56,827 nucleotides of DNA from Clostridiaceae bacterium (lineage in GTDB: Bacteria > Bacillota > Clostridia > Lachnospirales > Lachnospiraceae): the NCBI GenBank assembly GCA_021200535.1, contig JAJQGL010000012.1:1-56827 (forward strand). Reading direction: 5' to 3'. The notes under the pieces are model-generated. The model had not been told where the DNA came from, did no database searches, and worked only from the letters and a program-made list of their open reading frames with translations. Made by a program: the position numbers and the translations under genes. Position 1 is the stretch's first letter. Every line of letters starts with the position of its first letter. This document shows, in pieces, positions 25,416 through 34,445 of this stretch.

Positions 25416-25808
25416 TTGGCAAAGGCAAAGTTTTATGGGACAGGTAGAAGAAAAAGTAGCATTGCTAGAGTATATTTAGCACCGGGTACCGGTAAGATTA
25501 CAATCAATAAAAAAGATATAGAAGATTATTTTGGCCTTGAAACATTAAAGATTATTGTTCGTCAGCCGCTGGAGGCTACAAATACTACTGATAAGTATGA
25601 TGCAAAGATTACTGTTCGCGGCGGCGGTTTTACCGGACAGGCAGGTGCAATTAGACATGGTATTGCAAGAGCGCTTCTTACTGTAGATGCAGATTTCCGT
25701 CCAACGTTGAAGAAAGCAGGATATCTGACTCGTGACCCTCGTATGAAAGAGCGTAAGAAATACGGTCTCAAGAAAGCGCGTAGAGCACCACAGTTCAGCA
25801 AGAGATAA
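25416..25808 (+). CDS. rpsI: Small subunit ribosomal protein S9 (uS9)
   Basis: The protein has 130 residues with a TTG start behind [23 protein letters not shown], the [19 protein letters not shown] segment and the basic C-terminal tail [12 protein letters not shown], which reaches the ribosomal P-site tRNA, identify it. It is the second gene of the rplM operon and is followed by a strong terminator. Confidence 0.98.
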   Translation: MAKAKFYGTGRRKSSIARVYLAPGTGKITINKKDIEDYFGLETLKIIVRQPLEATNTTDKYDAKITVRGGGFTGQAGAIRHGIARALLTVDADFRPTLKKAGYLTRDPRMKERKKYGLKKARRAPQFSKR

Positions 25809-25834
25809 TTCAACCGAATATCAGAGAAAAACAA

Positions 25835-25870
25835 AAACCCCCGAAGCCAATGCGTTTTCGGGGGTTTCTT
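25835..25870. terminator. Bidirectional terminator between rpsI and the glycosyltransferase gene
   Basis: AAACCCCCGAA at 25835-25845 pairs with TTCGGGGGTTT at 25857-25867, an 11-bp stem with A- and T-rich flanks. It overlaps the last base of the convergent gene's stop region and can end both transcripts. Confidence 0.92.
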
Positions 25871-27024
25871 TATGTGCGCTTTGCGTCGCACGTTTCTATT
25901 GGGTGAAAGTCAGCAATCTGCCGTATTTTTTCTTCCATATCCCGCAATGCTGTTTCACGTTGATATGGCTGAACCTTTTGCCGGCAAACGCTGCGGTCTG
26001 GAACGACAAAATTCTGTTGTTCTATCTTTCTTAGGATTTTACGGAATCCTTCTATATCATTATACGCATAGAGATAGCCATTTTGTCCCGGTACAAGCAG
26101 CTCCGGAACTGTGCCCACCGGAGTAGAGATTACCGGAATACCTCGTCCCCATGCCTCAATCGTTGTCAGCGGACCGGTCTCGTATACGGAGGAAATGACC
26201 ATAGCATCGCTTCTTTTGGCATATTCCCATGGATTGTTCCGCCAGCCGACCCATTCTAACTGCCTGGTAATTTCCAGCTGCTGCGCTAATTGCTGCAGGG
26301 CATGCCGTTCGTCTCCATCTCCAATCAACCGCAATTTCCAATGCTTTTCTTTCTGTAAAACGTAAAACAAAAACGCTGCATTTTTCTCCTTTGCCAGCCG
26401 TCCGATAAAAAGTAGGCGGTGAAACAGGCCCTCTTTTGCAGGAAAATCGGTATCTGGGTAATCGACAGGATTATAAACCGGATAGATCGGAGACAGGCCT
26501 TTTGCCTGAAATTGGTTTTTAAGTATATTATTAATAGCAAAATGGGCATCTGCCGACATCAGCTGCTCATAGCTGCCATAACCCACTCTTTGATATTGTT
26601 CAATAGGGCAATGCAGCCAGGACACGATTTTGCCTGACAACCCCAGTGCTGTTACCACTTCTCTGGCTATTGTACACATATAGGGCCATCCGGCTGCCAG
26701 AATGACGTCCGGTTTATCCTGCCGGCTTTGCATATACTGTGCATAGCAACAGGCAAATTCTTGATAATTATGTCCGTTTCGTCCCTTTAATAATGGATAA
26801 AATTCTACGGAGGCGTCCAGCCAGGGTTCGCCTTCCCATACCAGCTGAACCACCCGGAAATGCATCCTTGGGGATTCTAATGTATCCAGCATCGTTTTAA
26901 TAATATTTTCTACACCGCCGCGTTTCGCTACCGCAATCAGAATTTCTACCACCAGGGGCTTATTGTTTTTTGCTTTCTGCTGCTGTATGTGTTTACAGGA
27001 TTTGTCCCGCTCTTTGTCATCCAT
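25870..27024 (-). CDS. Family 4-type glycosyltransferase
   Basis: The protein has 384 residues with a GT-B fold. The N-terminal half has AVAKRGGVENIIKTML (the Gly-rich start of GT4 enzymes) and VSWLHCP. The C-terminal nucleotide-sugar half has LLFIGRLAKEKN, WVGWRNNPWEY, and the EX7E-type segment SSVYETGPLTTIEAWGRGIPVIST. It is similar to enzymes that add hexose or galactose to cell-wall or surface polysaccharides. No other polysaccharide genes are adjacent, so the acceptor is unknown. GAGG lies six bases before the ATG at 27024. Confidence 0.9.
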   Translation of the reverse strand: MDDKERDKSCKHIQQQKAKNNKPLVVEILIAVAKRGGVENIIKTMLDTLESPRMHFRVVQLVWEGEPWLDASVEFYPLLKGRNGHNYQEFACCYAQYMQSRQDKPDVILAAGWPYMCTIAREVVTALGLSGKIVSWLHCPIEQYQRVGYGSYEQLMSADAHFAINNILKNQFQAKGLSPIYPVYNPVDYPDTDFPAKEGLFHRLLFIGRLAKEKNAAFLFYVLQKEKHWKLRLIGDGDERHALQQLAQQLEITRQLEWVGWRNNPWEYAKRSDAMVISSVYETGPLTTIEAWGRGIPVISTPVGTVPELLVPGQNGYLYAYNDIEGFRKILRKIEQQNFVVPDRSVCRQKVQPYQRETALRDMEEKIRQIADFHPIETCDAKRT

Positions 27025-27254
27025 TATTTGCCTCGTTTCTGCGAACTTTAGTTCGCTGCCGTTCCCTGCAAGCTGTTGTGTGTGTTTATACAGACTGATA
27101 TAATATTAAAAAAATAATATCAAAAGCAGATATGCAAATCAAGGGATTTTTTGCTGCGGATTGCTGTATTGCTGTCTGCTTTTGACCCTGGCACCATATT
27201 AAAAATGTATATTTTCTCCGCTTCTGCAAACGCTAGTAAGCAGATAGAAAGAAA

Positions 27255-27310
27255 GGAGCATAGGATAAAATTTCCTGTGCTCTGCTGACAGGTAAGTTAT
27301 ATTGCCTGTC
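27255..27310 (+). promoter_or_regulatory. Two hairpins in the PTS leader
   Basis: A 10-bp stem (27256-27265 with 27273-27282, one wobble) and a 6-bp stem GACAGG/CCTGTC (27287-27292 with 27305-27310) follow each other directly before the ribosome binding site. Glucose PTS genes in Bacillota are often controlled by an antiterminator (GlcT/LicT type) acting on such a leader. No long T-run is seen after either stem, so the mechanism is uncertain. The rest of 27025-27254 is AT-rich, with a GCGAAC/GTTCGC hairpin at 27041-27056. Confidence 0.4.
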
Positions 27311-27336
27311 TGTGTCTTGCAGAGAGGAGAAATCAG

Positions 27337-29469
27337 ATGAAAGATAAAATATTTGGAGTGTTGCAGAGAGTGGGCAGATCATTTATGCTTCCGATAGCAA
27401 TTCTTCCGGTTGCCGGTCTTTTATTGGGGATTGGCGGTTCATTTACCAACGAAACAATGTTAAAAACATATGGCTTGTTAAATATCATGGGGCCGGGGAC
27501 TGTGTTTAATGGCATTTTTCAAGTGCTGAGCGCGGCGGGAGATATTGTATTTACCAACCTACCCATTATTTTTGCACTGGGTGTCGCTGTCGGGATGGCA
27601 AAGAAAGAAAAAGCAGTGGCAGCGTTAGCTGCAACGATTGCTTTTTTTGTTATGCATGCTTCCATTAGTGCAATGCTGGAGGTAAGCGGTGACGACAGCC
27701 ACATGCTCCAGGGTGCGGTGACTTCTGTCTGCGGTATCACATCGCTCCAGATGGGGGTTTTTGGCGGAATTATTGTTGGTCTTGGCGTTGCAGCGCTGCA
27801 CAACCGTTTTTATAAAATTGAGCTGCCGCAGGTCTTGTCTTTTTTTGGAGGCACTCGGTTTGTTCCGATTATTTCTGCACTGGTCTATACACTGGTGGGC
27901 ATTTTGATGTATTTTATCTGGCCGGCCATTCAGAATGGAATTTATGCAATAGGGGATGTTGTGTTAAGCTCAGGATATGCCGGGACGTGGGTGTATGGCT
28001 TTATGGAGCGGCTGCTGATTCCATTTGGGCTGCACCATGTGTTTTACCTTCCGTTTTGGCAGACGGGTGTGGGCGGCAGCTTAGAAGTGGCAGGGAAAGT
28101 TGTCGAGGGTGCACAAAATATTTTCTTTGCACAGCTTGCAGATCCGGATACGACCAAATTTGCAGTTTCTGCAACAAGATTTATGTCGGGCAAATTTCCT
28201 CTGATGATCTTTGGACTGCCGGGAGCTGCACTTGCAATGTATAAAACGGCAAAACCGGACAAGAAAAAGAAGGTCAGCGGTCTTTTGGTTTCAGCAGCAT
28301 TGACGTCAATGCTGACGGGTATTACAGAGCCGTTGGAATTTACGTTTCTTTTCGTGGCGCCGCTGTTGTATGGCATACACTGCGTTTTTGCAGGGCTGGC
28401 ATACATGCTGATGCATGTGTTTGAAGTCGGTGTGGGAATGACCTTTTCGGGCGGATTGATTGATTTATTTTTGTTTGGTATTTTGCAGGGAAATGGAAAG
28501 ACAAACTGGATTTGGATTATTATTGTCGGTATATTTTATTTTCTTGTTTATTATTTCCTGTTTCGTTATCTGATTCAAAGACTGGATTTGCAGACGCCGG
28601 GGCGTGATGATGCAGAAGAGGTTAAATTATACCGCAGAAGTGATGTAGAGGCAAGGAAAAACGGTGAATCGGCAGAAGACAGCGCAGACAGCTCGGCAGA
28701 TAGCTTATCCAGAGAGATTTGTCTGGGACTGGGAGGCAGCAAAAATATATCTGATGTAGATTGCTGCGCTACCAGGCTGCGATGCACCGTATACCAGTCA
28801 GAGCTTGTCCGTGATGATGTACTGAAAGCGACAGGTGCGTCCGGTGTGATTCACAAGGGAAATGGTGTGCAGATTATTTATGGGCCGAGAGTGACAGTAA
28901 TCAAATCAGATCTGGAGGATTATCTGGAAAATGCATCTGGCAATGACGCAGAGCATTTGCCGGAAGAATCGAAAAGCTACTGTATCAGTAAGAGCATAAC
29001 GATTTCTTCGCCGATTACCGGATTTGCAGCAGAGATCGAGACAGCCCCGGATGAGGCATTTGCCGGCGGCATGATGGGACAGGGTGCTGCGGTCACGCCG
29101 GAGAAAGAGCTGGTAAGGGCGCCGGAGGATGGTGAAGTCACATTTGTTTTTGATACGAAGCATGCTGTCGGGTTTCAGACAGACAGCGGAATTACGCTGC
29201 TGATCCATCTTGGGATTGATACGGTTCAGCTCAATGGGGAAGGCTTTGAGGTTATGGTTGAGACAGGGCAGAAGGTGAAAAAAGGAGAGCCATTAATACA
29301 GATGAACCTGAATTATTTGAAACAGCATGCGCCTTCTATTGTTTCGCCGGTGGTCTGCACAGAATTAGACAGCGGACAGAGGGTCAGGCTGCTCCGCGAG
29401 GGTCAGATTATTGCCGGTGAGCCTTTGTTTGCGGTAGATTTTCTGGATTTAGGCACTAAAACGGAATAA
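27337..29469 (+). CDS. PTS glucose/N-acetylglucosamine-type permease, EIICBA fusion
   Basis: The protein has 710 residues. EIIC (about 1-420) has the typical start GRSFMLPIAILPVAGLLLGIG, about ten membrane segments, and GITEPLEFTFLFVAP (substrate-site GITE motif). EIIB follows, with the phosphocysteine C477 in DCCATRLR. The C-terminal EIIA has TKHAVGF and the phosphohistidine H624 in LLIHLGIDTVQLNG. It imports and phosphorylates a hexose in the glucose/GlcNAc/maltose class. The sugar cannot be fixed from sequence. An acidic Ser/Asp linker (about 445-460) joins EIIC and EIIB. The 3' end overlaps the convergent DUF1275 gene by 21 bases. Confidence 0.95.
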   Translation: MKDKIFGVLQRVGRSFMLPIAILPVAGLLLGIGGSFTNETMLKTYGLLNIMGPGTVFNGIFQVLSAAGDIVFTNLPIIFALGVAVGMAKKEKAVAALAATIAFFVMHASISAMLEVSGDDSHMLQGAVTSVCGITSLQMGVFGGIIVGLGVAALHNRFYKIELPQVLSFFGGTRFVPIISALVYTLVGILMYFIWPAIQNGIYAIGDVVLSSGYAGTWVYGFMERLLIPFGLHHVFYLPFWQTGVGGSLEVAGKVVEGAQNIFFAQLADPDTTKFAVSATRFMSGKFPLMIFGLPGAALAMYKTAKPDKKKKVSGLLVSAALTSMLTGITEPLEFTFLFVAPLLYGIHCVFAGLAYMLMHVFEVGVGMTFSGGLIDLFLFGILQGNGKTNWIWIIIVGIFYFLVYYFLFRYLIQRLDLQTPGRDDAEEVKLYRRSDVEARKNGESAEDSADSSADSLSREICLGLGGSKNISDVDCCATRLRCTVYQSELVRDDVLKATGASGVIHKGNGVQIIYGPRVTVIKSDLEDYLENASGNDAEHLPEESKSYCISKSITISSPITGFAAEIETAPDEAFAGGMMGQGAAVTPEKELVRAPEDGEVTFVFDTKHAVGFQTDSGITLLIHLGIDTVQLNGEGFEVMVETGQKVKKGEPLIQMNLNYLKQHAPSIVSPVVCTELDSGQRVRLLREGQIIAGEPLFAVDFLDLGTKTE

Positions 29470-30113
29470 GTGAACAATATCACTGTAAAAAATAAATCCG
29501 GACGCGAGAACAGCAGCAGGGATAGCACAGAGGCTGGCGTGTATGCCAAACGCATGGCAGCAGAATATAGAAGCTGCAACGCCGATGTGATACCAAAGCA
29601 GCGAGTTTGCAAAAAATTTTGCTTTTTTAAGCTGCTTTGGGTCCCGTTGTAAAAGATATTCTCCAAAAGCAAGAACGGTTTGTTTTAAATTATTGGTTGA
29701 AAAAATCGTAGAGCTGTTATATTCGTCAGTGCCATGGAATACGCACCACTGGCTTGCCATCATAAAGAAAAGCGGCAAAAGGCCGATTATGGGGTTGCAG
29801 TCTGCCGGAATTGCGCTGAGAAGAATCATGCCGGCAATATCAATCGTAATCGCATATTTTTGCATATTGCAGGCAGTTTTTCTGCTGAGGTAAACAAACA
29901 GCAAAATGGCGCCGGCATATAGAGCTAGTCCGGCAATGCGCAGAGAGAAGTCGACAAAATTTTTGCCGGTCAGGCAAAAAAGTATCTGTATCAGATTTGT
30001 AGTCTGTGCGTTGCCGAAATTTTCAGCGCGGCACAAAAGGGCGTAAGCGCCGAGAAAGCCGCCGATCACACACATAATGCTATGTAAATATAATTCCTTT
30101 TTTCTGCGTTCAT
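29449..30113 (-). pseudogene. YoaK/DUF1275 membrane protein with a start-proximal frameshift
   Basis: The main frame (30075 down to 29449) encodes about 208 residues with six membrane segments and the DUF1275 hallmark GAYALLCRAENFGNAQTTNLI. It lacks the usual N-terminal residues at ATG 30075 and has no nearby ribosome binding site there. A good start, ATG 30113 with GAGGA six bases upstream, opens MNAEK in a frame that is one base off and stops after 15 codons. The two frames join if the A6 run (T6 at 30098-30103 on the plus strand) had one more A. Either the gene is damaged, or the run slips. A sequence error in a homopolymer is also possible. Its role is unknown. Confidence 0.65.
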
Positions 30114-30280
30114 AGAAATCCTCATTTCTTCTTTTTTACACCATATTACAGCATAACTTATTTTTGAAAAAAGTCAATAGACTGCTGAAACCGAAAAATA
30201 TTGTGGGTTGCTTTTTGGTTTATAGTTATCGTATTATAGTAAAGATAGGCAGTAACCAAAGAAAGGAAGTGTGAATAACA

Positions 30281-30949
30281 ATGAAAAAAATATTTTGTGT
30301 ATTGTTGACAGCGGTATTACTGACCGTTGGCGTTACCGGGTGCGGTTCTGATACGGCACAGGACAGCTCAGAAGAACAGGTGTCATCGGAGAACGCACAG
30401 AGTACAGAAAAAACGGTAACAGATGATTCCGGGGAAAATGAAGATTTGCTGTCCGGAACGCATCATGCCCAGATTGTAGTAAAGAAGTATGGAACGATCT
30501 CGGTAGAGCTTGATGCAGATACCGCGCCGATCACAGTGACCAATTTTGTCAAATTGGCAAAGGAAGGGTTTTATGACGGCCTTACATTTCATAGGATTAT
30601 TTCGGGATTCATGATTCAGGGCGGAGATCCCCTTGGAAACGGAACTGGCGGTTCAGATGAGACAATCCAGGGGGAATTTTCTTCCAACGGCATAGAGAAT
30701 GATATTTCCCATACAAGGGGTGTTATTTCGATGGCAAGGTCGACAGACTATGACAGTGCCAGCTCACAATTTTTTATTATGCATCAGGACACACCGTCGC
30801 TGGACGGAGAGTACGCAGCATTTGGCGAGGTAACAGATGGCATGGAGATTGTTGACCAGATTTGTGAGGATACGCCGGTAGAGGATACGAATGGTACGGT
30901 GGCAGCCGAAAATCAGCCGGTCATAAAGACGATTAAAATTATAGACTGA
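30281..30949 (+). CDS. Cyclophilin-type peptidyl-prolyl isomerase lipoprotein
   Basis: The protein has 222 residues. A lipoprotein signal ends in the lipobox VTGC (Cys21), followed by a Ser/Glu-rich spacer to about residue 60. The cyclophilin domain has FVKLAKEGFYDGLTFHRII, FMIQGGDP, GVISMARS and SSQFFIMHQDTPSLDGEYAAFG, which include the catalytic Arg and the binding-pocket residues. It would help fold proteins at the outer face of the membrane. A TTGCTT-N18-TATTAT promoter (30208-30237) lies upstream. The M15 peptidase gene follows and may share the transcript. Confidence 0.93.
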   Translation: MKKIFCVLLTAVLLTVGVTGCGSDTAQDSSEEQVSSENAQSTEKTVTDDSGENEDLLSGTHHAQIVVKKYGTISVELDADTAPITVTNFVKLAKEGFYDGLTFHRIISGFMIQGGDPLGNGTGGSDETIQGEFSSNGIENDISHTRGVISMARSTDYDSASSQFFIMHQDTPSLDGEYAAFGEVTDGMEIVDQICEDTPVEDTNGTVAAENQPVIKTIKIID

Positions 30950-31006
30950 TGTATAGTGAATAGCTGTTGTGCCGGTACAGCTTGTTTTGCAGGAAAGGAT
31001 TTTTGT

Positions 31007-31831
31007 ATGAAGAGAAGATATGGGTATCTGATTTGCGGCGCAGCTTTTTGTGCGCTGTCCATATGGTCGGCAGGGCTGTTTGCGGGCAGCACTGGCCGGC
31101 AGAAATCGCTGTCTGCGCAGACAAAGCAAAATTCGCAGGAGACAGGGGCTGCTTCGGCTGCGTCCAATACGGATTTAGGAAACCTGCGCGGGCAATACGA
31201 TACTGCAAAAGCGGGAAAGACAGTTTATACAGCAGGGTATACGAAAAAAGAGCTGAAAGTCCTGTTTTACAAGACAAAAATCACCAAAAAGGTATTTCGC
31301 CGGATGAAAGGAAAATCCTACAAAAAAAACTGCACTGTGCCAAAGAGCCAGCTGCGTTATCTGCGCATGCTGTATTATGGATTTGATGGAAAGACACACA
31401 TTGGAGAGATGGTTGTAAACCGGAAAATTGCGAAGGATGTATTGGAAATTTTTTACAGGCTGTACTGCAAAAAATACCCGATTCAGAAAATGAAGCTGGT
31501 TGATGAATATAATGCAGATGATGACCGGTCGATGGCGGCAAATAACACCTCCTGTTTTAATTACCGCCCAGTCAAAGGCACCTCAAGGCTTTCCAAACAC
31601 AGCTATGGCCTCGCAATCGACATCAATCCGCTGTATAATCCGTATGTATACACATACAATGGAAAGGTAGTCTGTGAGCCAAAGGGCAGTAAAAAATACA
31701 GTAACCGGAACAAATCGTTTGCCTATAAGATCAGTCATAGCGATGTGTGCTACAAGCTTTTTTCAAAATATGGATTTTCATGGGGCGGTGACTGGAGCAC
31801 AAAAAAAGATTACCAGCATTTTGAGCGTTAG
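31007..31831 (+). CDS. M15-family D-Ala-D-Ala carboxypeptidase-like protein
   Basis: The protein has 274 residues. The N-terminus has a signal or anchor (RYGYLICGAAFCALSIWSAGLFAG). The peptidase region is at the C-terminus: SKHSYGLAIDINPLYNPY holds the zinc His and Asp (HxxGxAxD), and WGGDWSTKKDYQHFE holds the second His. It belongs to the group with L-alanyl-D-glutamate or D-Ala-D-Ala peptidase activity (Peptidase_M15_4) and would act on peptidoglycan outside the cell. The start at 31007 has AGGAAAGGA upstream. The promoter and leader of aspS begin directly after its stop. Confidence 0.88.
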   Translation: MKRRYGYLICGAAFCALSIWSAGLFAGSTGRQKSLSAQTKQNSQETGAASAASNTDLGNLRGQYDTAKAGKTVYTAGYTKKELKVLFYKTKITKKVFRRMKGKSYKKNCTVPKSQLRYLRMLYYGFDGKTHIGEMVVNRKIAKDVLEIFYRLYCKKYPIQKMKLVDEYNADDDRSMAANNTSCFNYRPVKGTSRLSKHSYGLAIDINPLYNPYVYTYNGKVVCEPKGSKKYSNRNKSFAYKISHSDVCYKLFSKYGFSWGGDWSTKKDYQHFER

Positions 31832-31844
31832 GGCAGAAAGCCCA

Positions 31845-31873
31845 TTGACATCCCCAAAATGGTGAGCTATAAT
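31845..31873 (+). promoter_or_regulatory. Promoter of aspS
   Basis: TTGACA at 31845-31850, 17 bases, TATAAT at 31868-31873. It starts 14 bases after the preceding stop codon, following a small GGGC/GCCC hairpin (31831-31843). Transcription would begin near 31880. Confidence 0.88.
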
Positions 31874-31879
31874 TTGAAG

Positions 31880-31985
31880 CATGGCAATGACGAAGAGAAG
31901 TAACATTCATTATCGTTCCCAAAGCCGGGTGGTATTGCGGACTTTTATCAGTTCGTCCTGAGCGTAAGTTTGGGGCGGACTTTTT
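31880..31985 (+). promoter_or_regulatory. Very short T-box-like leader of aspS
   Basis: The T-box core GGGTGGTATTGCGG (31927-31940) closely follows the consensus GGGTGGNACCGCG. A terminator follows: AGTTCGTCC at 31950-31958 pairs with GGGCGGACT at 31973-31981 (two wobbles), then T residues. Upstream, AATGACGAAGAGAAGTAA resembles the beginning of a T-box stem I. Normal T-box leaders have about 100 or more bases for stem I with the specifier loop; here only about 45 bases lie between the start of transcription and the T-box core. Either the leader is reduced, or it has lost its codon-reading part. Confidence 0.75.
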
Positions 31986-32039
31986 GACGTATAGCAAAAT
32001 GGAACAAAAATATATTTACGATGAGAGTGGAGGAAAAGA

Positions 32040-33791
32040 ATGGAATTATCAAACAAATATCGTGAGAGAACATTAAAGGATGTCAGCGAAAAGGATGTAT
32101 CGAAAGAGCTGAAGCTTGCCGGTTGGGTGGAGAATATCCGTGACCACGGCGGGGTATCCTTTCTTGACTTGCGGGATATGTATGGTGTAATGCAGGTGGT
32201 ATTGCGTGATACCAGCCTGCTGGAGGGTATTGTAAAGGAAGAATGCATCAGCGTGGAAGGCGTTGTGCAGATTCGTGATGAGGAAACTTACAATCCAAAG
32301 ATTCCTACCGGAACGATTGAGCTGGAAGCGCATAAAGTCGAAATTCTGGGCCGTGTATACCGCCAGCTTCCTTTTGAGATTATGACATCAAGGGAGACAA
32401 GAGAGGACGTGCGGCTCAAATACCGCTATCTGGATTTGCGGAATGCCAGAGTGCGTGATAATATTATTTTCCGTTCCAATGTGATCGCTTATCTGCGGCA
32501 GAAAATGACAGAAATGGGGTTCTTAGAGATACAGACGCCTATCCTGTGCGCATCATCCCCGGAAGGGGCGAGGGACTATATTGTTCCGTCCCGTAAATTT
32601 AAAGGGAAATTTTATGCGCTGCCGCAGGCTCCGCAGCAGTATAAGCAGCTTTTGATGGCATCCGGCTTTGACAAATATTTTCAGGTTGCACCGTGCTTCC
32701 GGGATGAAGATGCAAGGGCAGACCGTTCTCCGGGGGAGTTTTATCAGCTGGATTTTGAGATGAGCTTTGCGACACAGGAGGATGTGTTCCGGGTTGGCGA
32801 AGAGCTGCTTACTGCAGTTTTTGAAAAATTTGCGCCGGAAGGAGCCGCAGTTACGCAGGCGCCTTACCCGGTTATCAGCTATAAACAGGCAATGCTGGAA
32901 TTTGGAACGGATAAGCCGGATTTAAGGAATCCGCTGCGGATTGTGGATGTAACAGACTTCTTCCAGCGCTGTACATTCAAGCCGTTTCAGGGAAAAACGG
33001 TCCGTGCGGTCAATGTCCATGCAAAGCTTTCAAAAGGGCAGCATGAAAAGCTTCTCAAATTTGCGCAGTCCATTGGTATGGGCGGACTGGGTTATCTGGA
33101 AGTAAAGGAGGACATGAGCTACAAGGGGCCGATTGATAAATTTATTCCGGATGATCTCAAGGCAGAAATCAGGGAGCTTGCAGGGCTGGAAGCGGGAGAT
33201 ACCATTTTCTTTATCGCAGACAGGGAAGAACAGGCGGCGCTGTACGCGGGTCAGATTCGAAACGAGCTTGGAAACCGTCTGGAGCTTCTGGAGAAAAATG
33301 CATATCGTTTCTGCTACGTCAATGATTTCCCGATGTACGAATATGACAGCGAGGCAAAGCAATATGTTTTTACGCACAATCCGTTTTCTATGCCACAGGG
33401 AGGCTTAGAAGCGCTGAACAGCAAATCGCCGGATGAGATTTTGGCATTTCAGTATGACATTGTATGCAATGGCATTGAGCTGTCATCCGGCGCGGTGCGG
33501 AACCATGATATGGATGTTATGGTTAAGGCATTTGAGATTGCAGGCTATACAGAGGAAGATCTTCAGCAGAAGTTTGGGGCGCTGTACAATGCATTTCAGT
33601 ATGGAGCACCGCCGCATGCCGGCATGGCACCGGGGGTTGACCGCATGATTATGCTGCTGCGCAATGAGGAAAATATCCGTGAGATTATTCCATTTCCAAT
33701 GAATGGAAATGCGCAGGATCTGATGTGCGGGGCACCGGGCGAGGTGACCGAGCAGCAGCTGCGGGAAACGCATATCAAAATCAGGCAGTAA
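32040..33791 (+). CDS. aspS: Aspartyl-tRNA synthetase
   Basis: The protein has 583 residues, the bacterial AspRS length. The N-terminal OB fold (GWVENIRDHGGVSFLDLRD), class II motif 1 and 2 (FRDEDARADR), the bacterial GAD insertion (about 280-420) and motif 3 (GMAPGVDRMIMLL) are in order. It charges tRNA-Asp; whether it is discriminating cannot be told from this alone. GGAGG lies seven bases before the ATG. The short T-box-like leader suggests control by uncharged tRNA. Confidence 0.98.
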   Translation: MELSNKYRERTLKDVSEKDVSKELKLAGWVENIRDHGGVSFLDLRDMYGVMQVVLRDTSLLEGIVKEECISVEGVVQIRDEETYNPKIPTGTIELEAHKVEILGRVYRQLPFEIMTSRETREDVRLKYRYLDLRNARVRDNIIFRSNVIAYLRQKMTEMGFLEIQTPILCASSPEGARDYIVPSRKFKGKFYALPQAPQQYKQLLMASGFDKYFQVAPCFRDEDARADRSPGEFYQLDFEMSFATQEDVFRVGEELLTAVFEKFAPEGAAVTQAPYPVISYKQAMLEFGTDKPDLRNPLRIVDVTDFFQRCTFKPFQGKTVRAVNVHAKLSKGQHEKLLKFAQSIGMGGLGYLEVKEDMSYKGPIDKFIPDDLKAEIRELAGLEAGDTIFFIADREEQAALYAGQIRNELGNRLELLEKNAYRFCYVNDFPMYEYDSEAKQYVFTHNPFSMPQGGLEALNSKSPDEILAFQYDIVCNGIELSSGAVRNHDMDVMVKAFEIAGYTEEDLQQKFGALYNAFQYGAPPHAGMAPGVDRMIMLLRNEENIREIIPFPMNGNAQDLMCGAPGEVTEQQLRETHIKIRQ

Positions 33792-33939
33792 TCCGGTATA
33801 AAAAGAACGGTGATTGTAAAAAATGTTAGCAGAAGCAAAAGCGGAGAAGCGTCATGCCGGCAGCATTCTGTCTGCCGTTAATCCGACGCGCCGTTAATTC
33901 GGCATGCCATTATCCGGCATTGCAGAAATGAGGTGAAAT

Positions 33940-34251
33940 ATGGAAGTGTTGCATTTGACAAAGGACAACTTTGAGCGTGAAGTTATGCAGTCAGACAAGC
34001 CTGTTTTTATTGACTTCTGGGCAGCATGGTGCGGACCGTGCCAGATGGTTGCGCCGGTGATTGAAGAGCTTGCGCAGGAAGTCGCAGACGTTAAAATTGC
34101 AAAAGTGAATGTGGATGAGGAACCGGATCTTGCACAGAAATACAATGTGATGAGTATTCCGACCATGCTTTTGGTGAAAAATGGTGAGATTGTGAACACG
34201 ACGGTTGGAGCGCAGCCAAAAGCTGATATTTTGAAATTTATCCGCAGTTAA
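33940..34251 (+). CDS. trxA: Thioredoxin
   Basis: The protein has 103 residues. The active site WCGPC lies in DFWAAWCGPCQMVAPVIEEL, and the cis-proline is in SIPTMLLVKNG, the classic thioredoxin fold. It reduces disulfides in the cytoplasm. GAGG lies before the ATG. No thioredoxin reductase is next to it. The 148-base gap after aspS holds only short hairpins such as CGGCAG/CTGCCG. A terminator follows. Confidence 0.97.
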   Translation: MEVLHLTKDNFEREVMQSDKPVFIDFWAAWCGPCQMVAPVIEELAQEVADVKIAKVNVDEEPDLAQKYNVMSIPTMLLVKNGEIVNTTVGAQPKADILKFIRS

Positions 34252-34310
34252 GGGGATTGAAAAGCAGAATGGGAAAACAGGGTGAAGCGGAGCGCGGTTA
34301 TCCGTTTTGC

Positions 34311-34364
34311 AGACAGAAACAGGGTGTCGTATATGCGTCAGATATCCTGCTTCTGTCTTTTTTT
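34311..34364 (+). terminator. Rho-independent terminator after trxA
   Basis: AGACAGAA-A-CAGG at 34311-34323 pairs with CCTG-C-TTCTGTCT at 34346-34358, one mismatch, followed by a T-run. Confidence 0.85.
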
Positions 34365-34445
34365 GTTCAATAAATATGAAAACGATACACTGCATCAATA
34401 TGGATAAGAAAGAAATGCGTATACAAGAGATGTGAGATGCCCCGT

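Noticed and set aside
31831-31843. GGGC/GCCC hairpin after the M15 gene as a terminator
   Set aside because: The stem has only four pairs and no T-run; the aspS promoter starts right behind it.
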